Position numbers and translations under genes: made by a program. The notes beneath the pieces are model-generated. The model ran no database searches. It saw only the letters and a list, made by a program, of their open reading frames with translations, and was not told the DNA's origin. This document shows, piece after piece, positions 7,193-12,229 of a DNA stretch of 12,229 nucleotides; position 1 is the first letter of the stretch, and each line of letters begins with the position of its first letter. The stretch spans positions 1 to 12,229 of the forward strand of contig QMPB01000078.1 in the NCBI GenBank assembly GCA_003648395.1, given 5' to 3'. The stretch is from Bacteroidota bacterium (lineage in GTDB: Bacteria; Bacteroidota; Bacteroidia; Bacteroidales; UBA1556).

Positions 7193-8497
7193 TTAGCTAA
7201 TTATTTCACCCCTTAAATCAAAAGCTTCGGCTCCTGTGATTTTTACTTTGTAAAAATCACCAACAATTAATTTATTATTTGTTTCAATAATGACTTCATT
7301 ATCAACTTCTGGAGAATCGTATTCGGTACGACCATAATATTCTGCCCCCTCTTTTCTGTCAATGATTACTTTAAGAGTTCTTCCAATTTTCTCTTCATTT
7401 TTCTCAAAAGATATTTCCTCTTGGAGTTCCATTAATCTATTTAATCTGTCCATTTTTTCATCTTCAGAAATATTATCTTCAATGACAAAAGCGGGAGTAT
7501 CTTCTTCAGGAGAATAGGTAAATGCTCCTAATCTATCAAATCTACTTTCTTTTACAAAATCTAATAGTTCCTGGAATTCTTCTTCTGTTTCGCCAGGATA
7601 ACCAACTATCATTGTAGTACGAATATTGATATCTGGCATAAATTCCCTGAACTTTTTAAGTAATTTTCGCGTTGTAGAGCCTTTATGACCTCGCTTCATA
7701 GAAGTTAATATTCTATCACTAATATGTTGGAGAGGAATATCCATATAATGGCAGATATTAGATTTCTCTTTCATCAATTGTAATACATCATCAGGAAACT
7801 GAGTAGGGTAGGTGTAGTGCAATCTAATCCATTCTAATCCATCAATATTGCTTAATTTTTCCAATAATTTACCAAGCATTTTTTTACCATAAAGGTCAAC
7901 ACCATAATAAGTTAAATCTTGAGCAATTAGCATTATTTCTTTTACTCCTTGGTCTCTAAGCTTTTTGGCTTCTATTACTAACTCCTCAATTGGTAATGAT
8001 ATATTTTTGCCTCTAATTAGTGGTATCGCGCAAAAGCTACATGTTCTATCGCAACCTTCAGATATCTTTAAATAGGCATAGTGTTTTGGTGTGCTTAGCA
8101 TTCTTTCACCAATTAATTCTTTCTTATAATCTGCACCAATGTCTTTAATTATAGCTTCCATATCATGAACACCATAAATTCCATCTGCATCAATAAGATC
8201 TTCCTTCAAGTCGTCAAGATATCGCTCTGAGAGGCAGCCCATTATAAAAACCTTTTTAATCAAGCCAGCTTTCTTAGCTTCTATATAGTTGAGAATAGTT
8301 TCTATAGATTCTTCTTTGGCATCTTTTATAAATCCACAAGTATTAATGATTACATAGTCTGATTCAGTATTAGATTCATGTGAAACTTTAAGATTATTTT
8401 GCTTAAGCTGTCCCATGAGTTTCTCAGAATCAACAAGATTCTTTGAACAGCCCATTGTGATTACATTAATAGTTTTTGTAGGTATATTGGTTTTCAT
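7193..8497 (-). CDS. rimO: Ribosomal protein S12 methylthiotransferase RimO
   Basis: A 434-residue radical-SAM methylthiotransferase that adds a methylthio group to the conserved aspartate of ribosomal protein S12. Domain order is normal. The N-terminal UPF0004 domain has cluster-binding Cys17 (MGCSKN), Cys54 (NTCGF) and Cys88 (MGCLSERY). The radical-SAM domain has Cys149, Cys153 and Cys156 in GCDRTCSFCAIPLIRG. A C-terminal TRAM domain spans ~370-434. The GCSKNLVDSE N-terminus and GCDRTCSFCAIP motif favour RimO over the tRNA enzyme MiaB. It follows ftsY, from which a terminator-like hairpin separates it. No clear promoter is seen in the 76-bp gap, so expression may depend on readthrough. Confidence 0.95.
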   Translation of the reverse strand: MKTNIPTKTINVITMGCSKNLVDSEKLMGQLKQNNLKVSHESNTESDYVIINTCGFIKDAKEESIETILNYIEAKKAGLIKKVFIMGCLSERYLDDLKEDLIDADGIYGVHDMEAIIKDIGADYKKELIGERMLSTPKHYAYLKISEGCDRTCSFCAIPLIRGKNISLPIEELVIEAKKLRDQGVKEIMLIAQDLTYYGVDLYGKKMLGKLLEKLSNIDGLEWIRLHYTYPTQFPDDVLQLMKEKSNICHYMDIPLQHISDRILTSMKRGHKGSTTRKLLKKFREFMPDINIRTTMIVGYPGETEEEFQELLDFVKESRFDRLGAFTYSPEEDTPAFVIEDNISEDEKMDRLNRLMELQEEISFEKNEEKIGRTLKVIIDRKEGAEYYGRTEYDSPEVDNEVIIETNNKLIVGDFYKVKITGAEAFDLRGEIIS

Positions 8498-8522
8498 AAT
8501 TGAATTTTTGTGTAAATAAAAA

Positions 8523-8547
8523 ATCTGTTTTTATAAATAAAACAGAT
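8523..8547 (-). terminator. Terminator after ftsY
   Basis: A 9-bp perfect stem (ATCTGTTTT at 8523-8531, AAAACAGAT at 8539-8547) with a 7-nt loop. In the minus-strand transcript it is followed by TTTTTATTT, a proper U-tract, 27 nt past the ftsY stop. Confidence 0.7.
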
Positions 8548-8573
8548 AGTTTAAAAAGAAAATTAGTCAAGGT

Positions 8574-9524
8574 TTAGCTAAAGATAGAATCTACAAATTC
8601 AGTTTGATTAAATATTTGTAAATCTTCCATTCCTTCACCAATACCAATGTATTTTACAGGAACATTAAACTCTGCTGATATTCCTATTACTACACCACCT
8701 TTGGCTGTGCCATCAAGTTTTGTAAGAGCGAGAGCATTTACATCTGTAGCGGCAGTAAATTGGCGAGTTTGTTCAGCTGCATTTTGTCCAGTAGAGCCAT
8801 CAAGTACAAGTAAAATTTCGTGTGGTGCATCAGGGATTATCTTTTGCATTACGCGTTTAATTTTTGTTAACTCATTCATGAGGTTAACTTTATTATGAAG
8901 TCTTCCTGCTGTGTCGATTAGAACAATATCAGCATTTTGACTAACAGCAGATTTGAGAGTATCAAAAGCAACAGAAGCGGGGTCTGCATCCATGCCTTGA
9001 TTAATGCATGGTACTCCAACACGTTCCGACCAAATAATAAGTTGATCTACAGCGGCGGCACGAAAAGTGTCGGCAGCTCCAAGAACTACTTTCTTTCCTG
9101 CTTTTTTAAACTGATAAGCAAGTTTGCCAATAGTAGTTGTTTTCCCAACACCATTAACTCCTACTACCATTATTACATAAGGGGTCTCTCTCTTTTCAAA
9201 ATCAAAAGTTATTAGATGATTACTTTCATTTTTTTCGAGAAGCTTAATAATTTCTTCTTTTAATATTCTATTTAATTCAGAGGTTCCTAAATATTTGTCT
9301 TTAGCAACACGAGCTTCAATATTCTCAATTATTTTAAGAGTAGTTTTTACACCAACATCAGAGAGAATTAGAATCTCTTCTAAATCATCTAATACTTCTT
9401 CGTCAACGGTAGTTTTACCAGCAACAGCCTTAGTAATCTTATTAAAAATACCATTTTTGGTTTTTTCTAAACCCTCGTCAAGTTTTTGTTTCTTGTCTTT
9501 CGAAAAAATACTAAATAAACCCAT
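8574..9524 (-). CDS. ftsY: Signal recognition particle receptor FtsY
   Basis: A 316-residue SRP receptor GTPase that docks Ffh-bound ribosomes at the membrane. The helical N domain occupies ~20-100. The NG GTPase motifs are complete: G1 GVNGVGKTT (122-130), DTFRAAA (152-158), DTAGR (204-208), TKLD (268-271) and the closing GIGEGMEDLQIF (294-305). The long acidic A domain of Escherichia coli FtsY is absent, as is usual in Bacteroidota; the start MGLFSIFSKDKK is the short membrane-binding helix. A TTG two codons upstream is in frame, but ATG 9524 matches the family N-terminus. It has its own promoter with a palindrome (9541-9570). Confidence 0.96.
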   Translation of the reverse strand: MGLFSIFSKDKKQKLDEGLEKTKNGIFNKITKAVAGKTTVDEEVLDDLEEILILSDVGVKTTLKIIENIEARVAKDKYLGTSELNRILKEEIIKLLEKNESNHLITFDFEKRETPYVIMVVGVNGVGKTTTIGKLAYQFKKAGKKVVLGAADTFRAAAVDQLIIWSERVGVPCINQGMDADPASVAFDTLKSAVSQNADIVLIDTAGRLHNKVNLMNELTKIKRVMQKIIPDAPHEILLVLDGSTGQNAAEQTRQFTAATDVNALALTKLDGTAKGGVVIGISAEFNVPVKYIGIGEGMEDLQIFNQTEFVDSIFS

Positions 9525-9540
9525 GTGCAAAATATTTGCG

Positions 9541-9570
9541 CTAAAGTACTAAATATTAGTACTTAGTCAA
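9541..9570 (-). promoter_or_regulatory. ftsY promoter containing a 19-21 bp palindrome
   Basis: On the minus strand TTG (9568-9570), a 19-nt spacer and TACTTTAG (9541-9548; seven of eight to TAnnTTTG) form a Bacteroidota-type promoter 17 bp before the ftsY start. A perfect 9-bp inverted repeat, AAGTACTAA/TTAGTACTT (9544-9564, loop ATA), fills the spacer and overlaps the -7 box, the position expected of a repressor operator. The promoter elements are visible; the operator role is inferred. Confidence 0.55.
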
Positions 9571-9602
9571 TAAAAAAAATAGAATTATTCTATGATAAAA
9601 AA

Positions 9603-9633
9603 AAAGCTTTTTTCGAAAATCGAAAAAAGCTTT
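9603..9633 (-). terminator. Terminator of the rpmG-DUF4295 transcript (possibly bidirectional)
   Basis: A 13-bp perfect stem (AAAGCTTTTTTCG at 9603-9615, CGAAAAAAGCTTT at 9621-9633) with a 5-nt loop. On the minus strand it is followed by a long T run and lies 20 nt past the DUF4295 stop. T-rich sequence also follows on the plus strand, so it could act in both directions. Confidence 0.85.
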
Positions 9634-9653
9634 ATTTTTTTAGTTTCCTAAGA

Positions 9654-9806
9654 CTATTTTTTAGCTAAAATACCTTTAACTTTGTCATTAGGTACAATCT
9701 CTTCTTTAAAAGCGTAAGCACCAGTTTTTTCTGATTTAACCATGCGAATCACTTTAGAATAACTTTTTCCTCCTGTTTGTAGTGAGGCAACAACTTTCTT
9801 AGCCAT
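9654..9806 (-). CDS. DUF4295 family small basic protein
   Basis: A 50-residue protein beginning MAKKVVASLQTGGKSYSKVI, with the typical middle segment KSEKTGAYAFKEEIVPNDKV. It matches the Bacteroidota-specific DUF4295 family in length, basic composition and position directly after rpmG. The function is unknown; the basic charge and ribosomal-protein neighbourhood suggest ribosome association, which is inference. It starts 11 bp after the rpmG stop and is followed by a strong terminator, so the two form a short operon. Confidence 0.93.
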   Translation of the reverse strand: MAKKVVASLQTGGKSYSKVIRMVKSEKTGAYAFKEEIVPNDKVKGILAKK

Positions 9807-9817
9807 AACTTAATTAT

Positions 9818-10006
9818 TTATTTGATTTCGCGATGAATAGTCATTCGCTTTAAAATCGGATTATACTTCTTTAATTCTAAACGGTCAGGTGAATTCTTAC
9901 GATTTTTAGTTGTAATATATCTTGATGTACCTGGCATACCACTGTCTTTATGTTCAGTGCATTCCAAAATAACTTGACCTCTTGCTTCTTTATTCTTCTT
10001 TGCCAT
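9818..10006 (-). CDS. rpmG: 50S ribosomal protein L33
   Basis: A 62-residue bL33 of the large ribosomal subunit, near the E site. It carries the family segments [21 protein letters not shown] and [20 protein letters not shown]. Only one cysteine is present, so this is the zinc-free (C-) form. It is preceded by a consensus promoter and, unusually for this phylum, by a clear Shine-Dalgarno. In most Bacteroidota rpmB (L28) lies just upstream; here the upstream gap is only 122 bp and ends at groES, so rpmB must be elsewhere. Confidence 0.96.
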   Translation of the reverse strand: MAKKNKEARGQVILECTEHKDSGMPGTSRYITTKNRKNSPDRLELKKYNPILKRMTIHREIK

Positions 10007-10014
10007 CTTTAAAT

Positions 10015-10020
10015 CTCCTT
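10015..10020 (-). promoter_or_regulatory. Shine-Dalgarno of rpmG
   Basis: On the minus strand AAGGAG lies 8 nt before the rpmG ATG. It is the only strong ribosome-binding site seen before an annotated gene in this window; the other starts lack one, as is normal in Bacteroidota. Confidence 0.65.
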
Positions 10021-10035
10021 ATAAATTTAGGGCTG

Positions 10036-10066
10036 CAAAAATAGAAACAATTTTAATACTTACCAA
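10036..10066 (-). promoter_or_regulatory. rpmG promoter
   Basis: On the minus strand TTG (10064-10066), a 20-nt spacer and TATTTTTG (10036-10043) match the Bacteroidota sigma-factor consensus fully. The predicted start site is near 10029, giving a ~20-nt leader that contains the Shine-Dalgarno. Confidence 0.75.
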
Positions 10067-10104
10067 TCTTTTTTTAAGTTTTTTTTCAGTATAATATTAA
10101 AATA

Positions 10105-10123
10105 GCTATTTTATTGAAATAGC
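10105..10123 (-). terminator. Probable terminator of groES
   Basis: A 7-bp stem (GCTATTT at 10105-10111, AAATAGC at 10117-10123) with a 5-nt loop begins 5 nt past the groES stop. It is followed on the minus strand by TATTTTAATATT. The stem is weak but the position is right. Confidence 0.5.
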
Positions 10124-10128
10124 AGCTG

Positions 10129-10416
10129 TTATATTTCCTCTGTCTCTACTATCTTAGCTATGATATCTGAATATTGAATTAGTAAATATTTTTTGCCTTC
10201 AAATTCTGTTTCTGTTCCTGAGTATTCTTTATATAATACACTCTCGCCAACAGAAATCTCTGCATTCTCGATAGAACTAATCGCTACAACTTTGGCAATA
10301 TTCTCTTTTTCCTTTGCTGAATCTGGTATGATAATTCCACTTGCTGTTTGTGAAACAGATTCTTTTTCGTTTAATTCTAATAATACGTTCTGGTTAACTG
10401 GTTGTAATTCTTTCAT
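10129..10416 (-). CDS. groES: Co-chaperonin GroES
   Basis: A 95-residue Cpn10-fold protein, the normal length for GroES. It would form the heptameric lid of the GroEL folding chamber in the cytoplasm. The family start (LQPVNQNVLLELNEKE) is followed by the mobile loop that contacts GroEL (residues ~17-34, containing TASGIIIPDSAKEK), then VGESVLYKEYSGTE and the C-terminal strand YLLIQYSDIIAKI. The IIIP tripeptide region of the loop is intact, so GroEL binding is plausible. The oddity is context: no groEL follows, and the next gene is rpmG after a terminator. It may be a second, stand-alone GroES or the sole copy with groEL elsewhere. No Shine-Dalgarno; the leader carries 16-bp tandem repeats. 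Confidence 0.9.
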   Translation of the reverse strand: MKELQPVNQNVLLELNEKESVSQTASGIIIPDSAKEKENIAKVVAISSIENAEISVGESVLYKEYSGTETEFEGKKYLLIQYSDIIAKIVETEEI

Positions 10417-10424
10417 GACCTTAA

Positions 10425-10466
10425 TTATTTGGTTATCTGTTTATTTGGTTATCTGTTTATTTGGTT
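10425..10466 (-). repeat. 16-bp tandem repeat (2.6 copies) in the groES leader
   Basis: The unit TTATTTGGTTATCTGT is repeated exactly at 10425-10440 and 10441-10456 and continues for 10 bases to 10466. It ends 8 bp before the groES start codon. The unit differs by one base from the recA leader copy at 6299-6314, so both minus-strand messages start translation just after CAAATAA-rich sequence. Confidence 0.75.
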
Positions 10467-10511
10467 CTTTTTCTACCTCTTAAGTCTAAGATCCCACTCT
10501 AAAATCTTAAA

Positions 10512-11099
10512 TTATTTGATCTCTAATAATTCATTAATCCTCTTTTTATCAAAGCCAATTATCATTTCTCCATTAATATCTGTTTGAGGAACACCTTGCT
10601 GTCCACTTCTTGCTACCATAGCTTTTGCTGCGGCTTGGTTTTGTGATACATCTATGTCGGTATACATAATTCTATGTGTTCGTAGATGAGTCTTAAGAGT
10701 ATTACACCATGAACATGTTGGAGTAGAATAAACCGTAACTCTTTTTTGAGGCTTCCCTACAGCTTTCATCTCTGCTCTGAATAAACTTTCTTCTATTAAG
10801 TTTTTATAGAAATCTGTAGATTGACATCCTTTTATTACGTTTTTAAGCTCTTCTTGTTCATCGAATTCCATTAATGTAGGAACGGACTTAATGTCATAAT
10901 TTGGATGTATGTCTTTAGCTACTCTTACATCTGCTATGAGAATATTCATCTTATCAATATCTTTGACAGCATCTGACAAATTAGTGATAGCACAATCACT
11001 TTGTTTGCTGCTCTTCTTATACAGCAAACACCAAACCTTTCCCCCTTTTTCTAGATAATCTTTAAGTTCCTTATTTGAATTAATGTTTATCATTTTCAT
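10512..11099 (-). CDS. Thioredoxin-like / glutaredoxin (YruB-type) fusion protein
   Basis: About 195 residues in two thioredoxin-fold domains. The N-terminal domain (1-~110) keeps the fold's cis-proline (SVPT, Pro74) but its active site is degenerate: QSDC with only Cys36 where CxxC is expected, so it may be monothiol or structural. The C-terminal domain (~119-195) has STPTCSWC (Cys129, Cys132), the cis-proline motif SGQQGVPQ and GFD, matching the YruB/UXX-star glutaredoxin-like family. I infer a cytoplasmic thiol-disulfide reductase of unknown partner. The start is set at MKMININS (11099); a 17-codon upstream extension to 11150 is rich in F and C and looks like leader. It is divergent from metK. 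Confidence 0.85.
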   Translation of the reverse strand: MKMININSNKELKDYLEKGGKVWCLLYKKSSKQSDCAITNLSDAVKDIDKMNILIADVRVAKDIHPNYDIKSVPTLMEFDEQEELKNVIKGCQSTDFYKNLIEESLFRAEMKAVGKPQKRVTVYSTPTCSWCNTLKTHLRTHRIMYTDIDVSQNQAAAKAMVARSGQQGVPQTDINGEMIIGFDKKRINELLEIK

Positions 11100-11337
11100 A
11101 ATGAATAGAATAAAATTTTGACTACAACCTTTATATAAAAAGCATGCCATTTTGAAGTGAGTAATATTTTGCCGTTATTTTACAGCTAAATTACAATATA
11201 TCAGATTAATAAATATAATATTTAGGAGTGTCAAGATGTCAGATTTAGTCTATTATTTCAATATTATTAGTTTTAAGCTATGTGTATTATTTTTAAATTC
11301 TGATGTTTTAATTATTTCACTCATAACAATATTTTAT
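11100..11337. other. AT-rich divergent spacer between the Trx-Grx gene and metK
   Basis: No convincing gene lies here. On the minus strand TAATTTAG (11186-11193) is a one-mismatch -7 box that could drive the Trx-Grx gene, but no -33 TTG accompanies it. The metK promoter begins at the right end, with a TTTC near 11315-11318 placed 19 nt before the -7 box. Confidence 0.4.
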
Positions 11338-11345
11338 TATCTTTG
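11338..11345 (+). promoter_or_regulatory. metK promoter (-7 box)
   Basis: TATCTTTG is an exact match to TAnnTTTG and is followed by CCGCAC, a common context of Bacteroidota start sites. TTTC at 11315-11318 lies 19 nt upstream as a near-consensus -33 element. Transcription would begin near 11352, just ahead of the riboswitch. Confidence 0.75.
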
Positions 11346-11361
11346 CCGCACAATAATTAAT

Positions 11362-11413
11362 AGTGGACAAATTTGATTGCTTGCAACCACTGGAAAAAAT
11401 GCTAAACACAATG
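11362..11413 (+). promoter_or_regulatory. SAM-II-type riboswitch upstream of metK
   Basis: The segment has the SAM-II order of elements. The P1 5' strand is AGTGG (11362-11366), then a U-rich loop ending in conserved TTGCAA (11381-11386), then the P1 3' strand CCACT (11387-11391), an A-rich stretch, and the conserved GCTAAA (11401-11406). A short pseudoknot helix can form between ATTG (11376-11379) and CAAT (11409-11412), in the position of SAM-II P2. SAM-II aptamers bind S-adenosylmethionine and repress its synthesis genes; placement before metK fits exactly. The start codon is 64 nt beyond. The pattern is read by eye against the remembered consensus. Confidence 0.8.
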
Positions 11414-11477
11414 TTCCACCCAAGCAATACAATAGATTTCACTACTAAATTTTAATAATTCAAAATTAGATTTTAAT

Positions 11478-12229
11478 ATGGGATATTTATTTACATCCGA
11501 GTCAGTGTCTGAAGGACATCCTGATAAGGTTTCCGATCAAATTTCAGATGCTATTCTGGATAATTTCTTGGCTTATGATGCCAATTCAAAAGTTGCTGTT
11601 GAAACACTTGTTACCACAGGTCAAGTTGTACTGGCTGGTGAGGTTCACTCTAATACGTATGTTGATGTACAACATGTTGCTCGTGAAGTAATCAATAAGA
11701 TTGGTTATACTAAGAGTGAATATATGTTTGATGGTAATTCTTGTGGAGTACTTTCTGCTATTCATGAGCAGTCTGGTGATATTCGCCAAGGAGTTGAGCG
11801 TGAAGATAAGTACGAGCAAGGTGCTGGTGACCAAGGAATGATGTTTGGTTATGCTAGTACTGAAACAGACAACTATATGCCTCTTTCTTTAGAAGTATCA
11901 CATTTGTTGGTTTATGAAATGGCAGAGGTTCGTAGAGAAGGAAAAGAGATGACATATTTGCGTCCTGATTCAAAATCACAAGTTACTATAGAATATGGTG
12001 ATGATAATAAGCCAAAGCTTATTAATACTATTGTTGTTTCTACTCAGCATGATGACTTTGATGATGACGAACCAATGTTAGCAAAAATTAAGGAGGATGT
12101 TATTAATATTCTTGTACCAAGAGTAAAAGCTCTTTTACCTGCCAATGTTCAAGAGATGTTTACTGATGACATTATTTACCATGTTAATCCAACTGGTAAA
12201 TTTGTAATTGGTGGTCCTCATGGCGATAC
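11478..12229 (+). CDS. metK: S-adenosylmethionine synthetase MetK, partial (N-terminal 250 codons)
   Basis: MetK makes S-adenosylmethionine from methionine and ATP, releasing phosphate and pyrophosphate; the active enzyme is a cytoplasmic tetramer. The visible part runs from [20 protein letters not shown], with catalytic His14 and metal-binding Asp16, through [13 protein letters not shown] and the signature hexapeptide GAGDQG (115-120), to GGPHGD at the window edge, where the second signature begins. No frameshift is seen over 752 bp. The sequence has the Bacteroidota-type insertion around 150-200 with an acidic DDFDDDE stretch. There is no Shine-Dalgarno; control is probably through the upstream SAM-II element. 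The gene continues to the right. Confidence 0.97.
   Translation, partial: MGYLFTSESVSEGHPDKVSDQISDAILDNFLAYDANSKVAVETLVTTGQVVLAGEVHSNTYVDVQHVAREVINKIGYTKSEYMFDGNSCGVLSAIHEQSGDIRQGVEREDKYEQGAGDQGMMFGYASTETDNYMPLSLEVSHLLVYEMAEVRREGKEMTYLRPDSKSQVTIEYGDDNKPKLINTIVVSTQHDDFDDDEPMLAKIKEDVINILVPRVKALLPANVQEMFTDDIIYHVNPTGKFVIGGPHGD

Noticed and set aside
9525..9530. TTG start two codons upstream of ftsY ATG
   Set aside because: The ATG gives the standard MGLFxxF N-terminus of the family; the TTG-encoded extension adds nothing.
10007..10128. Possible rpmB (L28) between groES and rpmG
   Set aside because: The gap is too short for an L28 gene and contains a promoter, T-rich sequence and a terminator instead.
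10193..10483. 96-codon plus-strand frame antisense to groES
   Set aside because: It lies opposite a clear GroES gene; the protein resembles nothing and simply mirrors codon use of the true gene.
11100..11150. 17-codon N-terminal extension of the Trx-Grx protein (MACFLYKGCSQN...)
   Set aside because: The thioredoxin fold begins right after MKMININS; the extension is not a recognisable signal peptide.
11236..11376. 46-codon plus-strand reading frame (MSDLVYYFNII...) with AGGAG 7 nt upstream
   Set aside because: It runs through the metK promoter and ends inside the riboswitch; the hydrophobic composition is what AT-rich noncoding sequence gives. Not credible as a gene without conservation.
1..12229. 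CRISPR arrays, tRNA or rRNA genes, complete insertion sequences
   Set aside because: No regularly spaced repeats with spacers, no cloverleaf with CCA context, and no transposase reading frame were found; the repeats seen are palindromic or low-complexity.

Overview
This is an AT-rich window from a Bacteroidota chromosome, most likely a Bacteroidales/Marinilabiliales-type anaerobe or marine relative; I cannot name the genus. Several signals agree on the phylum. There is a DUF4295 gene beside rpmG, found in my experience only in Bacteroidota. Promoters fit the Bacteroidota form (TTG/TTTG, a 19-20 nt spacer, then TAnnTTTG). Shine-Dalgarno sites are almost absent. Two lipoproteins, a PgDPP5-like S9 peptidase and the remains of a type IX secretion (T9SS) C-terminal signal complete the picture. 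Almost every gene lies on the minus strand; only metK, at the right edge, is on the plus strand.

Layout, left to right. Positions 1-58 hold the first codons of a twin-arginine signal protein that runs off the window. Positions 59-746 carry no intact gene: a ~170-bp palindromic MITE-like element, a stop-interrupted T9SS C-terminal domain remnant, a small A/T hairpin, and a double-hairpin repeat bracketed by an 8-bp direct repeat. Positions 747-6296 are, in transcription order from the right, recA, a TPR lipoprotein, an S9 dipeptidyl-peptidase lipoprotein and a polytopic membrane protein; hairpin terminators follow recA and the peptidase gene. Positions 6297-6481 are an intergenic region of three different low-complexity or repeat elements. 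Next come bcp (6482-6940), a hairpin-rich spacer, rimO (7193-8497), ftsY (8574-9524), a DUF4295 gene (9654-9806) and rpmG (9818-10006). This is the familiar Bacteroidota rpmB-rpmG-DUF4295-ftsY-rimO neighbourhood, but rpmB is not here: an unaccompanied groES (10129-10416) occupies that side. Then follows a thioredoxin-like/glutaredoxin fusion protein (10512-11099). A 378-bp divergent spacer (11100-11477) carries the metK promoter and a SAM-II-type riboswitch, followed by the first 250 codons of metK.

Functionally the window is mostly housekeeping: translation (rpmG, RimO methylthiolation of ribosomal protein S12), SRP-dependent membrane targeting (FtsY), DNA repair (RecA), thiol redox defence (Bcp and the Trx-Grx fusion), protein folding (GroES), SAM synthesis (MetK) and peptide scavenging (DPP5-like peptidase). 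I do not see a previously undescribed multi-gene system. The points most worth a second look are regulatory or repetitive: the metK riboswitch with two competing alternative helices, the 16-bp leader repeat shared by recA and groES, the double-hairpin repeat with flanking direct repeat, the ftsY promoter palindrome, and the missing rpmB beside a solitary groES.
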